Position numbers and translations under genes: made by a program. Source: Erythrobacter sp. (GTDB lineage: Bacteria > Pseudomonadota > Alphaproteobacteria > Sphingomonadales > Sphingomonadaceae). Taken from it: DNA of 64,000 nucleotides. Shown piece by piece: positions 57,451 to 64,000 of the stretch. The first letter of the stretch is position 1. The number at the start of each line of letters is the position of its first letter. The DNA is taken from positions 2,467,001 to 2,531,000 of the forward strand of contig NZ_CP136573.1 in the NCBI RefSeq assembly GCF_035194505.1, given 5' to 3'. Under the pieces are notes generated by a model. That model saw only the letters and a list, made by a program, of their open reading frames with translations, was not told the origin of the DNA and searched no databases.

Positions 57451-58806
57451 ATGACCATGATCACGCAGGACCGCCGCCGCTTCCTCGGCGCCACCGCCAC
57501 CGCCTTTGCCGCGCTTGCCGCAAGTGGCTGCATGACCAACGGGGGCAGCCCCGCCGCGCGCGGAGCCACGAGGGGCAGCTTTGCGGGCTATGGCGCTCTG
57601 AAGCCCGATCCGGCGGGGCTGCTCGATCTGCCTGAGGGCTTTTCCTACCGCGTCCTCTCGCGCCTTGGCGATGCGATGGACGATGGCGGCACCGTGCCTG
57701 ACCGCGCCGACGGGATGGGCTGCTTCGATCTCGGGAACGGGGAAATCGCGCTGGTGCGCAATCATGAATTGCAGCCCACGCATGGCGCGGGCGGGCCGAT
57801 CGCCAAGGGCTTTGGCAAGCGCAATGGCGTGTTCGTGCCGGGCGGCACCACCACCATCGTGCTCGATGCCGCCAGCCTCAAGGTCAAGCGCCAGTTCCGC
57901 AGCCTTGGCGGGACGATCCGCAATTGTTCGGGCGGGGTTACGCCGTGGGGCACCTGGCTGACCTGCGAGGAAGCCCCCACCGGCCCCGGCCAGCGCTATG
58001 GCGACGGGCTCGAGAAGAACCACGGCTGGGTGTTCGAAGTGCCTGCCAGCGCGCGCGGGCTGGTTGATCCCGTGCCGCTGACAGCGATGGGGCGCTTCAA
58101 TCACGAAGCCGCCTGCGTCGATCCGGCTACGGGCATCGTCTACCAGACCGAGGACCGCGACGATTCGGTGCTCTATCGTTTCATCCCCAAGGTGCCCGGC
58201 AAGATGGCCGAGGGTGGCCGCCTTCAGGCGATGGTGATCGAGGGGCTGGCCGATACCCGCAACTGGAATTCCCCCGCCATGCCGGTGGGCAAGCCTTTCC
58301 GCGTATCATGGGTCGATCTTGACGATGTCGAAGCGCCCAAGGACGATCTGCGCCAGCGGGCCGTGGCCAAGGGCGCGGCGCTGGTGGCGCGGGGCGAGGG
58401 GCTGCACATGGGCGTGAAGCGCGGCAAGGCCGAGGTCTTCGCCTGCTGCACCAGCGGCGGGGCCAAGCAATTGGGCCAGATCCTGAAGCTCACCCCCGGC
58501 AATGCGGGCAAGCCTGACATGGTCGAGCTGTTCTTCGAAAGCGAGAGCACCGCGCAGTTCAATTATGGCGACAACCTCACCGTTGCCCCCTCCGGCCACC
58601 TGATCGTGTGCGAGGACCAGTATACCGATGTGGTCGACAACCACATCCGCGGGATCACCCCTGAAGGCCGCGCCTATGATGTGGCGCGGCTCAAGGCGCA
58701 GACGGAACTCGCCGGCGGGTGCTTCTCGCCCGATGGCAAGGTGCTGTTCGTCAATATCTACGCGCCGACCGCGACCGTGGCGATCACCGGGCCGTGGGTG
58801 GCCTGA
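57451..58806 (+). CDS. PhoX family phosphatase (DUF839), Tat-exported
   Basis: A 451-residue protein. DRRRFLGATATAFAALAASGC near the start is a twin-arginine signal with a possible lipobox Cys. The body has the PhoX features LVRNHEL, NCSGGVTPWGTWLTCEE, GRFNHEAACVD, YQTEDRDDSVLYRFIP and GHLIVCEDQYTDVVDNHIRG, with residues that bind iron and calcium in characterised enzymes. It is a calcium-dependent alkaline phosphatase candidate. Its close spacing to the phytase gene suggests joint phosphate control. Confidence 0.88.
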   Translation: MTMITQDRRRFLGATATAFAALAASGCMTNGGSPAARGATRGSFAGYGALKPDPAGLLDLPEGFSYRVLSRLGDAMDDGGTVPDRADGMGCFDLGNGEIALVRNHELQPTHGAGGPIAKGFGKRNGVFVPGGTTTIVLDAASLKVKRQFRSLGGTIRNCSGGVTPWGTWLTCEEAPTGPGQRYGDGLEKNHGWVFEVPASARGLVDPVPLTAMGRFNHEAACVDPATGIVYQTEDRDDSVLYRFIPKVPGKMAEGGRLQAMVIEGLADTRNWNSPAMPVGKPFRVSWVDLDDVEAPKDDLRQRAVAKGAALVARGEGLHMGVKRGKAEVFACCTSGGAKQLGQILKLTPGNAGKPDMVELFFESESTAQFNYGDNLTVAPSGHLIVCEDQYTDVVDNHIRGITPEGRAYDVARLKAQTELAGGCFSPDGKVLFVNIYAPTATVAITGPWVA

Positions 58807-58833
58807 CGCGCCGACGGCACTGACGGCGCGCGT

Positions 58834-59394
58834 ATGGCGAGCTTCCTTTTCGCGCTGCTGCTGGTCTTCGCAGCCTCGCTGGGCGGGCGCGACCAGTGGC
58901 TGGTGGCGCGTTTCTCCGATGCGCTGGGGCAAAGCCTTCCGCTGCTGCTGACGGCCATGGCCTCGGCTGCGCTGCTGGCAGGGGTGATGGCGTGGGTGGG
59001 AGCAGGCTTTGCCGCGCAATTGCCCGCGCGCGCCGCGCAGATGCTGGTCGCCTTCGCGCTGGCGCTGGCGGCGGCGGAACTCACGTGGCCGGTAAAGAGC
59101 GCCGCGCCGCAGGAGCCGACCCGCTCGCTGGGGGCCTTCGCGATTGTGCTGGCGGCGCGGCAGGTGGGCGATGCGGCGCGCTTTGCGGTGTTTGCTCTTG
59201 CAGCGCAGGCGAGCCTTCCGGCCACCGCGGCGCTGGGTGGGGCGCTGGGCGGTGCGGGTGCGATTGCGCTCGGCTGGACGCTAGGAGGCGAGGGGCTGGC
59301 GCGCTGGCCGCTGCCGATCATCCGCCGCGTGCTCGCCGCTGGCCTGCTGGTCGCGGCGATCATCACCGGCCTGGGCGCGCGTTACGGCGCATAG
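58834..59394 (+). CDS. Membrane protein, possibly a degenerate GDT1/UPF0016 relative
   Basis: A 186-residue protein with about five to six membrane helices. Two internal segments (residues about 17-25, GGRDQWLVA, and about 113-125, RQVGDAARFAVFA) are placed like the paired ExGD(K/R)T motifs of the Mn/Ca transporter family UPF0016/GDT1, but the conserved acidic residues are largely missing from the first. If related, it has lost transport residues. The gene follows PhoX by 27 bases on the same strand. I rate the family assignment as weak. Confidence 0.55.
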   Translation: MASFLFALLLVFAASLGGRDQWLVARFSDALGQSLPLLLTAMASAALLAGVMAWVGAGFAAQLPARAAQMLVAFALALAAAELTWPVKSAAPQEPTRSLGAFAIVLAARQVGDAARFAVFALAAQASLPATAALGGALGGAGAIALGWTLGGEGLARWPLPIIRRVLAAGLLVAAIITGLGARYGA

Positions 59395-59449
59395 CTATCC
59401 ACATGTGCAAGCCATTGCCGGAGGGCGGGGGTTTGCTATCCTGCCGGAA

Positions 59450-60103
59450 ATGCAGAACATCACCATCATCGAAGGCGCAGACAATGCCGCCATTGCCGAC
59501 TGGCTCGAACGCACGCTTTCCGTCGCGCTTGCCCGGGAGGCGCTGACCGACAAGGACCCGCGTCACCGCGCCGTGGTGATCTCGGTTCCCGGCGGATCGA
59601 CGCCGTTCCCGATCTTCGCCGAGCTTCTCACCCGCGCGCTCGATTTTGCCCGCCTGATCGCATGGCCCAATGATGATCGCATCGTGCCCGAGGATCATGA
59701 CGCTTCGAACACCGGCAAGATCCGCGCGCTGTTTGCGCCTGCGGGCGCGCATGTCGTGGCGCTCTCCGAGGACATGGGCGTGCCGCATTTCGACCTCGTG
59801 TGGCTCGGCATGGGCGAGGACGGGCATATCGCCTCGCTGTTTCCCAACACCGATCCGCAGGTGGACGATCCTCAGGCGGTGCGCCGTCTCACCCCCGATC
59901 CGCTGCCGCCCCACGCGCCGTTTGACCGCATCACCCTGACGCTGCCGAGCCTGCTTGATACCTCCGAACTGATGTTCGTGATCCGGGGCGAGGACAAGCG
60001 CGCGGTGTTCGAGGCGGCGATGCGGGGGGACCATGATCTGCCCGTCGCACGCCTGCTCAAGGCGGCTGGTGCGCGCGGCATTCCGGTGACAGTCTTCACC
60101 TGA
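59450..60103 (+). CDS. pgl: 6-phosphogluconolactonase
   Basis: A 217-residue enzyme of the SOL/DevB type that hydrolyses 6-phosphogluconolactone in the oxidative pentose phosphate and Entner-Doudoroff routes. SVPGGSTPFPIFAEL, the WPNDDRIVPEDHDASN segment and GMGEDGHIASLFPN are diagnostic. I start at ATG 59450 rather than 15 codons upstream. The stop shares one base with the NUDIX gene start. Confidence 0.93.
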   Translation: MQNITIIEGADNAAIADWLERTLSVALAREALTDKDPRHRAVVISVPGGSTPFPIFAELLTRALDFARLIAWPNDDRIVPEDHDASNTGKIRALFAPAGAHVVALSEDMGVPHFDLVWLGMGEDGHIASLFPNTDPQVDDPQAVRRLTPDPLPPHAPFDRITLTLPSLLDTSELMFVIRGEDKRAVFEAAMRGDHDLPVARLLKAAGARGIPVTVFT

Positions 60104-60576
60104 TGCCCGCATTCCTGCCCGCACCGCTGCACCGCGCCCTTCTGCCGCTGGCGCATATCGTGCGGCACCGCTGGCGGCGCTGGCGCAAGGTGCCGATTGC
60201 GGGGGTGAGCATCGTCATCACCAATATCGCGGGCGATGTGCTGCTGCTGAAGCATTCCTACGGCCCTGCGGTCTGGGCGCTGCCGGGCGGCGGCCTGGCG
60301 CGCGGCGAGGATCCCGAGGCGGCCGCAAGGCGCGAGGTGCGCGAGGAGCTCGGCCTCACCCTGTCCCGCATCACCGCGATCGCGACGCTGGAAGAGGTGC
60401 TCTCGGGCTCGCCCCACACGGCCCATGTCTTTGCCGGGATCTGCGACGCTCACCCTCGCCCCGATGGCCGCGAGGTGATCGAGGCGCGCTTCTTCCCGAC
60501 CCACTCCCTGCCCGAACCACTGGGCGAGACCACCCGCGCAAGGATCGCGGCCTGGCGGGCGCGGGAGACTGGGTGA
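60103..60576 (+). CDS. NUDIX hydrolase
   Basis: A 157-residue pyrophosphohydrolase. The Nudix box is complete: GGLARGEDPEAAARREVREELGL at about residues 63-85 with the Glu ligands of REVREE. The N-terminal basic helix (HIVRHRWRRWRK) suggests membrane association. It is coupled to pgl by TGATG overlap. The nucleotide substrate is unknown. Confidence 0.88.
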   Translation: MPAFLPAPLHRALLPLAHIVRHRWRRWRKVPIAGVSIVITNIAGDVLLLKHSYGPAVWALPGGGLARGEDPEAAARREVREELGLTLSRITAIATLEEVLSGSPHTAHVFAGICDAHPRPDGREVIEARFFPTHSLPEPLGETTRARIAAWRARETG

Positions 60577-60577
60577 T

Positions 60578-61714
60578 TTAGAGTAACCGCAACTGCGCCT
60601 CGTCCCTTGGTGGTTTCTCGTCCTCCGCCCCTTCCAGCCCCGAGAGCGTCAGCCCCATCAGCCGGATCGGCCCGCGCAGGGGCAATTCCGCCTCCAGCAA
60701 CCCGCTTGCAAGGCTGGCGAATTCTTCCTTCCCGCTGACCCAGTGCGGCACCGATGCGGCGCGGGTCATGATCTGGAAATCGGTGAACTTCATCTTGAGC
60801 GTCACCGTGCGGCCCTTGGCGCCCGAGGCCTCGATCCGCTCCCACACGATGTCGATGATATTGGCGAGCGTCTCGCGCAAAGCCGCGCCGCTGCCGATGT
60901 CCTCCGAGAAGGTCCGCTCCCCGCCGACCGACTTGCGGATCCGATGCGCCGCCACGGGGCGCAGATCGATGCCCCTTGCGGCGCGGAACAGATAGTCCGC
61001 CATGCTGCCGAAATGCGCACGCAGGAAGGCGATGTCCTTGGCCGCGAGGTCTGCGCCCGTCGCGATGCCGAGCTTCTGCATCTTCGCTTCCGCCTTCGGG
61101 CCGACCCCGTGGAACCGCCGGATCGGCAGCCCCGCCACGAACTGCGCGCCTTCACCCGGGCGGATGATGCACATGCCATCGGGCTTGTTCTGATCGCTCG
61201 CAAGCTTGGCGAGGAACTTGTTGTAGCTCACCCCCGCGCTTGCGGTGAGCTTCGTCTTGGCGCGGATCTCCTGCCGGATCAGCGTGGCGATGCGTGTGGC
61301 GCTGCCGATGCCGAGCCGGTCATCGGTAACGTCGAGGTAGGCCTCGTCGAGGCTCAGCGGCTCGATGATGGGGGTGTAATGCTCGAACACCCGGCGGATC
61401 TGGCGGCTGGCTTCCTTGTAAGCGTCAAAGCGCGGGCGCACGAAGACGAGATCGGGGCACAGCCGCTGCGCAGTGACCGAGGGCATGGCGCTTCTCACCC
61501 CGAACTTTCGCGCCTCGTAGCTGGCGGCGGCCACCACCCCGCGTCCACCCGCGCCGCCAACCGCCACCGGTTTGCCCCGAAGCTCGGGATTGTCGCGCTG
61601 TTCGACGCTGGCGAAGAAGGCATCCATGTCGACATGGATGATCTTCCTCAGCCCCAATTCCCCTGCGGGAGCTGCGGCCCCGTCATCGTCGCGGGAAGGC
61701 GCTTCGCTTGCCAT
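60578..61714 (-). CDS. dinB: DNA polymerase IV (Y-family translesion polymerase)
   Basis: A 378-residue polymerase. The metal-site motifs are HVDMDAFFASVE and SLDEAYLDV, with the SAGVSYNKFLAKLASDQNKPDG palm segment, GVGPKAEAKMQ helix-hairpin-helix thumb, and the little-finger domain (KSVGGERTFSEDI). It lacks a full beta-clamp motif at the very end that I could name, although LRLL may serve. It is error-prone and bypasses lesions. The start ATG 61714 is chosen because the first 55 residues of the longer frame are not polymerase-like. Confidence 0.95.
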   Translation of the reverse strand: MASEAPSRDDDGAAAPAGELGLRKIIHVDMDAFFASVEQRDNPELRGKPVAVGGAGGRGVVAAASYEARKFGVRSAMPSVTAQRLCPDLVFVRPRFDAYKEASRQIRRVFEHYTPIIEPLSLDEAYLDVTDDRLGIGSATRIATLIRQEIRAKTKLTASAGVSYNKFLAKLASDQNKPDGMCIIRPGEGAQFVAGLPIRRFHGVGPKAEAKMQKLGIATGADLAAKDIAFLRAHFGSMADYLFRAARGIDLRPVAAHRIRKSVGGERTFSEDIGSGAALRETLANIIDIVWERIEASGAKGRTVTLKMKFTDFQIMTRAASVPHWVSGKEEFASLASGLLEAELPLRGPIRLMGLTLSGLEGAEDEKPPRDEAQLRLL

Positions 61715-61842
61715 GCGCACACAAATAGAACCTTGGCGCGCGCGAAGGAACTGTTGCTGGAACCAATCACCTGCCGTGCCATTTTGTGCACATGCGAAAA
61801 GAACAGTGGTCTTCGGGCGAACCCCTTGGCAATGGCCGCCCG

Positions 61843-63099
61843 ATGGCCACCCAGCTTGCCCCTTCTTCCCCTGCTGCATCGCCCGCCCGCAAGGCCTTGG
61901 GCGAGCGTGAGCTGATGTGGATGATGGCGCTGCTGATGGCGCTGAACGCCTTCGGGATCGACGCGATCCTGCCCGCCCTCGATGCGCTGGCAGCCGATCT
62001 GTCGGTGAGCGGGAATGACCGGCAATTCGTGATCGGGGTCTATCTCCTCACCGCTGGCATGGGCGCGCTGGTGCCCGGCGCGCTGGCCGACCGTTTCGGA
62101 CGGCGGCCGATCCTGCTGGGTTCGATCGCGGTCTATATCGTGCTCTCGGTGATGAGCGCGCTGGCGCCGACCTATGACGCGCTGATCGCGGTGCGCGGGT
62201 GCCAGGGCTTCTTTGCCGCAGGGATCGTCGCCCTGCCGCCCGCGATCATCCGCGACCGGGTGGGCGGCGACAAGATGGCGCGCATGATGAGCCTCATCTT
62301 CGTGATCTTCCTGATGGTGCCCGCCGTCGCGCCGACCGTGGGCGAGGCGATCCTGCAAGTGGGCAGCTGGCGGGCGATCTTCGGCTTCATGGCGGTGCTG
62401 GGCGTGGCGGTGGGTCTGTGGGTGCATCTGCGTCTGCCGGAAAGCCTTTCGGACGAAAACCGCCAGCCGATCATGCCGCGTATCATTCTCGCCAACATGG
62501 GCCGCGCGCTCGTGCTGCCGAGCGTGGCGGGCTACGTTATCGGCTCGGCGCTGGTGTTCGGCGCGCTGTTCGGCTTCATCAATTCCTCGCAGCAGCTGAT
62601 CACCGAGACCTTCGGCGCGGGCGACATCTTCCCGCTGGTCTTCGCGATCTGCGCCGGGTCGATGGCGCTGGCGAGCTGGTCGAACTCGCGGATTGTCGAG
62701 CGGTTCGGCGCAAGGCGGGTGAGCCACGCGGCGCTGTTCGGCTTCATCATCGTCAGCGCCTGTCAGGTGATGTTCGCCTTCCAGCCAGAGGAGCACCTGT
62801 GGCACTTCGTCCCGCTGATGGCGATCAACATGGCCTTGCTCGGCTTCATCGGCAGCAATTTCGGCGCGATCGCGATGAACCCCTTCTTTGCCATCGCAGG
62901 CGCGGCGAGCTCTGCCCACGGCTTCGTGCGCATGACCACCGCGGCGCTGCTTGGCGGGGCGATCGGTTATGCCTTTGACGGCACGGCGCGGCCCCTCGCG
63001 CTGGCCCTGCTGGCGAGCGGACTTGTCTGCCTGGTGCTGGTGCTGTGGAGCGAGAAGGGCAAGCTGTTCGGGCCGAGCGACGCGGAACTTTCGCGCTGA
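61843..63099 (+). CDS. Bcr/CflA family multidrug MFS transporter
   Basis: A 418-residue, twelve-helix transporter. MALNAFGIDAILPALDALA starts helix 1, followed by GVYLLTAGMGALVPGALADRFGRRPILL, which carries the MFS motif A loop GALADRFGRRP. QGFFAAGIVALPPAIIRDR fits the Bcr/CflA group. It likely exports drugs or related compounds. It diverges from dinB. The start is taken at ATG 61843; earlier in-frame ATGs would give an extra basic leader. Confidence 0.88.
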   Translation: MATQLAPSSPAASPARKALGERELMWMMALLMALNAFGIDAILPALDALAADLSVSGNDRQFVIGVYLLTAGMGALVPGALADRFGRRPILLGSIAVYIVLSVMSALAPTYDALIAVRGCQGFFAAGIVALPPAIIRDRVGGDKMARMMSLIFVIFLMVPAVAPTVGEAILQVGSWRAIFGFMAVLGVAVGLWVHLRLPESLSDENRQPIMPRIILANMGRALVLPSVAGYVIGSALVFGALFGFINSSQQLITETFGAGDIFPLVFAICAGSMALASWSNSRIVERFGARRVSHAALFGFIIVSACQVMFAFQPEEHLWHFVPLMAINMALLGFIGSNFGAIAMNPFFAIAGAASSAHGFVRMTTAALLGGAIGYAFDGTARPLALALLASGLVCLVLVLWSEKGKLFGPSDAELSR

Positions 63100-63102
63100 T
63101 AT

Positions 63103-63196
63103 CGGTCGCGTTAGCGACCGCAAGGCCGACTGGCCGCCCGCGGCGACGCGACCTTCAGGTCGCATGAGCGAGGATTTCGCACCCCGGATGGGGTGC
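63103..63196. repeat. Cluster of four short hairpins after the MFS gene
   Basis: CGGTCGC-GTTA-GCGACCG (63103-63120), GGCC-GACT-GGCC (63124-63135), GCGACC-TTCA-GGTCGC (63148-63163) and GCACCCC-GGAT-GGGGTGC (63179-63196) lie in the gap between two convergent genes. All have tetraloops. They may be terminators or a repetitive element. Confidence 0.55.
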
Positions 63197-63202
63197 GGAA
63201 CA

Positions 63203-64000
63203 TCAAGATGCCCCCAACCGTCGCCAAGCCAGCCCCGCAAACTCGCAAAGCAGCGGCCGCGTGTCGCGCGGGTCGATGATGTCCTCGACGTTGAAGCGCT
63301 CGGCCGAGCGGAAGGGCGAGGTGACCTTGGCGAGCCTTGCGCGGATCTCCTCCAGCAAGGCTTGCGGGTCCTCGGCGGCCTCCAGCTCCGACTTGTAGGC
63401 GACCTCAAGGCCCCCCGCGATCGGCAGGCTCCCCCAGTCGCCGCTCGGCCAGCAATAGCGGTATTGATACCGCTCGGCATTGCTCATCGCGCTGCCCGCA
63501 ATCCCATAGGCGCGGCGCAGCACGATGCTCGCCAGCGGCACGGTGGCGCGGTAGATCGCGTTCATCGCGTTCACCCCGTAGCGGATCGTCCCTGCCATCT
63601 CTGCCTCGCGACCGATCATGAAGCCGGGGTTGTCAACGAGATGGACGATGGGCAGGCGGAACTGGTCGGCGAGGCGCACGAAGCGTTCGACCTTCTCGGA
63701 GGTCTTGGCTTCCCATGACCCGCCGAGATAGGAGGGATCGCTCGCCACGACGCAGACCGGCCAGCCATCGAGCCGCGCAAAGGCGGTGATCGCGGCGCGG
63801 CCCCAGTGCTTGCCGATTTCGAACACCGTGCCGGTATCGAACAGCATCTCCATGCAGCGGCGCATCGCATAGACCTGTTTCGCATCATGCGGAACGAGGG
63901 ATAGCAATGCTTCCTCGCGCCGGTCGGCGGGGTCGTGGCACTCGGCGCGGCGGGCAGGCTGGCCGACATATTCGGGCATGAAGCTGAGGAAATGCCGCGC
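63203..64000 (-). CDS. Acyl-CoA carboxylase carboxyltransferase subunit (partial)
   Basis: The C-terminal 266 residues of a biotin-dependent carboxylase beta subunit; the gene continues beyond the window. FEIGKHWGRAAITAFARLDGWPV, VASDPSYLGGSWEAKTSEKVERF, VHLVDNPGFMIG, RRAYGIAGSAM and the terminal SPFRSAERFNVEDIIDPRDTRP are typical of the crotonase-like carboxyltransferase domain of propionyl-/methylcrotonyl-/geranyl-CoA carboxylases. The substrate cannot be fixed without the rest. No stop interrupts the frame up to base 64000. Confidence 0.9.
   Translation of the reverse strand, partial: ARHFLSFMPEYVGQPARRAECHDPADRREEALLSLVPHDAKQVYAMRRCMEMLFDTGTVFEIGKHWGRAAITAFARLDGWPVCVVASDPSYLGGSWEAKTSEKVERFVRLADQFRLPIVHLVDNPGFMIGREAEMAGTIRYGVNAMNAIYRATVPLASIVLRRAYGIAGSAMSNAERYQYRYCWPSGDWGSLPIAGGLEVAYKSELEAAEDPQALLEEIRARLAKVTSPFRSAERFNVEDIIDPRDTRPLLCEFAGLAWRRLGAS

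Noticed and set aside
61740..61790. Possible LexA box before dinB
   Set aside because: GTTC repeats occur on the leftward strand but their spacing is eight bases, not the seven of the alphaproteobacterial GTTC-N7-GTTC site.

Overview
The window reads as chromosome of a GC-rich alphaproteobacterium of the Sphingomonadales, most like an Erythrobacter/Porphyrobacter-type aerobic anoxygenic phototroph. This rests on bacteriochlorophyll-related genes (light-harvesting pucB and pucA, a PucC-type carrier, a BciA-like 8-vinyl reductase) together with PHB synthase and phasin, a two-gene methionine synthase, a split glycine decarboxylase P-protein, a TorF-type porin and an IorA/IorB-type molybdenum hydroxylase. 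Identity is inferred from gene content; no database was consulted.

Layout. 1-6.5 kb: tail of an unidentified gene, GNAT acetyltransferase, lptG-lptF, clpS, phasin and phaC, all leftward except the first. 6.6-11.2 kb: alaC-like aminotransferase, a five-gene cassette of unknown function (membrane-tethered HTH protein, small helical protein, four-helix membrane protein, truncated RadC/JAB protein, orphan OmpR-type winged helix), and an enoyl-CoA hydratase. 11.2-13.7 kb: serine hydrolase and thioesterase. 13.8-18.7 kb: tRNA-Cys, tRNA-Thr, then the phototrophy locus: pucC (rightward) converging on pucBA (leftward), a DUF2853 protein and bciA, with a decayed transposase-like fragment. 18.7-26.4 kb: galactoside utilisation (GH42, GH36, sodium:sugar symporter, galT, galK). 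26.4-32.2 kb: methionine operon (ArsR-methyltransferase regulator, metF, two-part metH), in which a palindromic repeat lies between genes and again, inverted, in frame inside the second metH gene. 32.2-34.6 kb: serine hydrolase and cation/proton antiporter. 34.7-40.3 kb: tandem glycine riboswitch and the glycine cleavage operon gcvT-gcvH-(glycosyltransferase)-gcvPA-gcvPB. 40.3-42.4 kb: flippase and nucleotidyltransferase. 42.5-47.5 kb: mmsA, SMP-30-like lactonase, M24 peptidase, endonuclease/phosphatase family protein, tRNA-Gly. 47.7-56.2 kb: iorB-iorA-like oxidoreductase, penicillin/AHL acylase, porin, zinc alcohol dehydrogenase, SDR. 56.4-64 kb: phytase and PhoX-like phosphatase, membrane protein, pgl, NUDIX, dinB, Bcr/CflA transporter and a partial acyl-CoA carboxylase.

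The parts that stand out are the light-harvesting locus and the metH insertion. The PucA-like protein aligns without gaps to the LH2 alpha chain but carries Phe-Phe where B850 complexes have two hydrogen-bonding aromatic residues, which predicts a blue-shifted antenna. The beta chain has lost a B800-pocket histidine. The operon is separated from pucC by strand, is preceded by PpsR-like palindromes, and sits beside tRNA genes and transposase debris, which suggests acquisition as an accessory unit. The rest of the window is ordinary housekeeping and carbon or phosphorus metabolism, with several candidate operators (PhaR-like, an ArsR palindrome, a Pho box) that link regulators to neighbouring operons.
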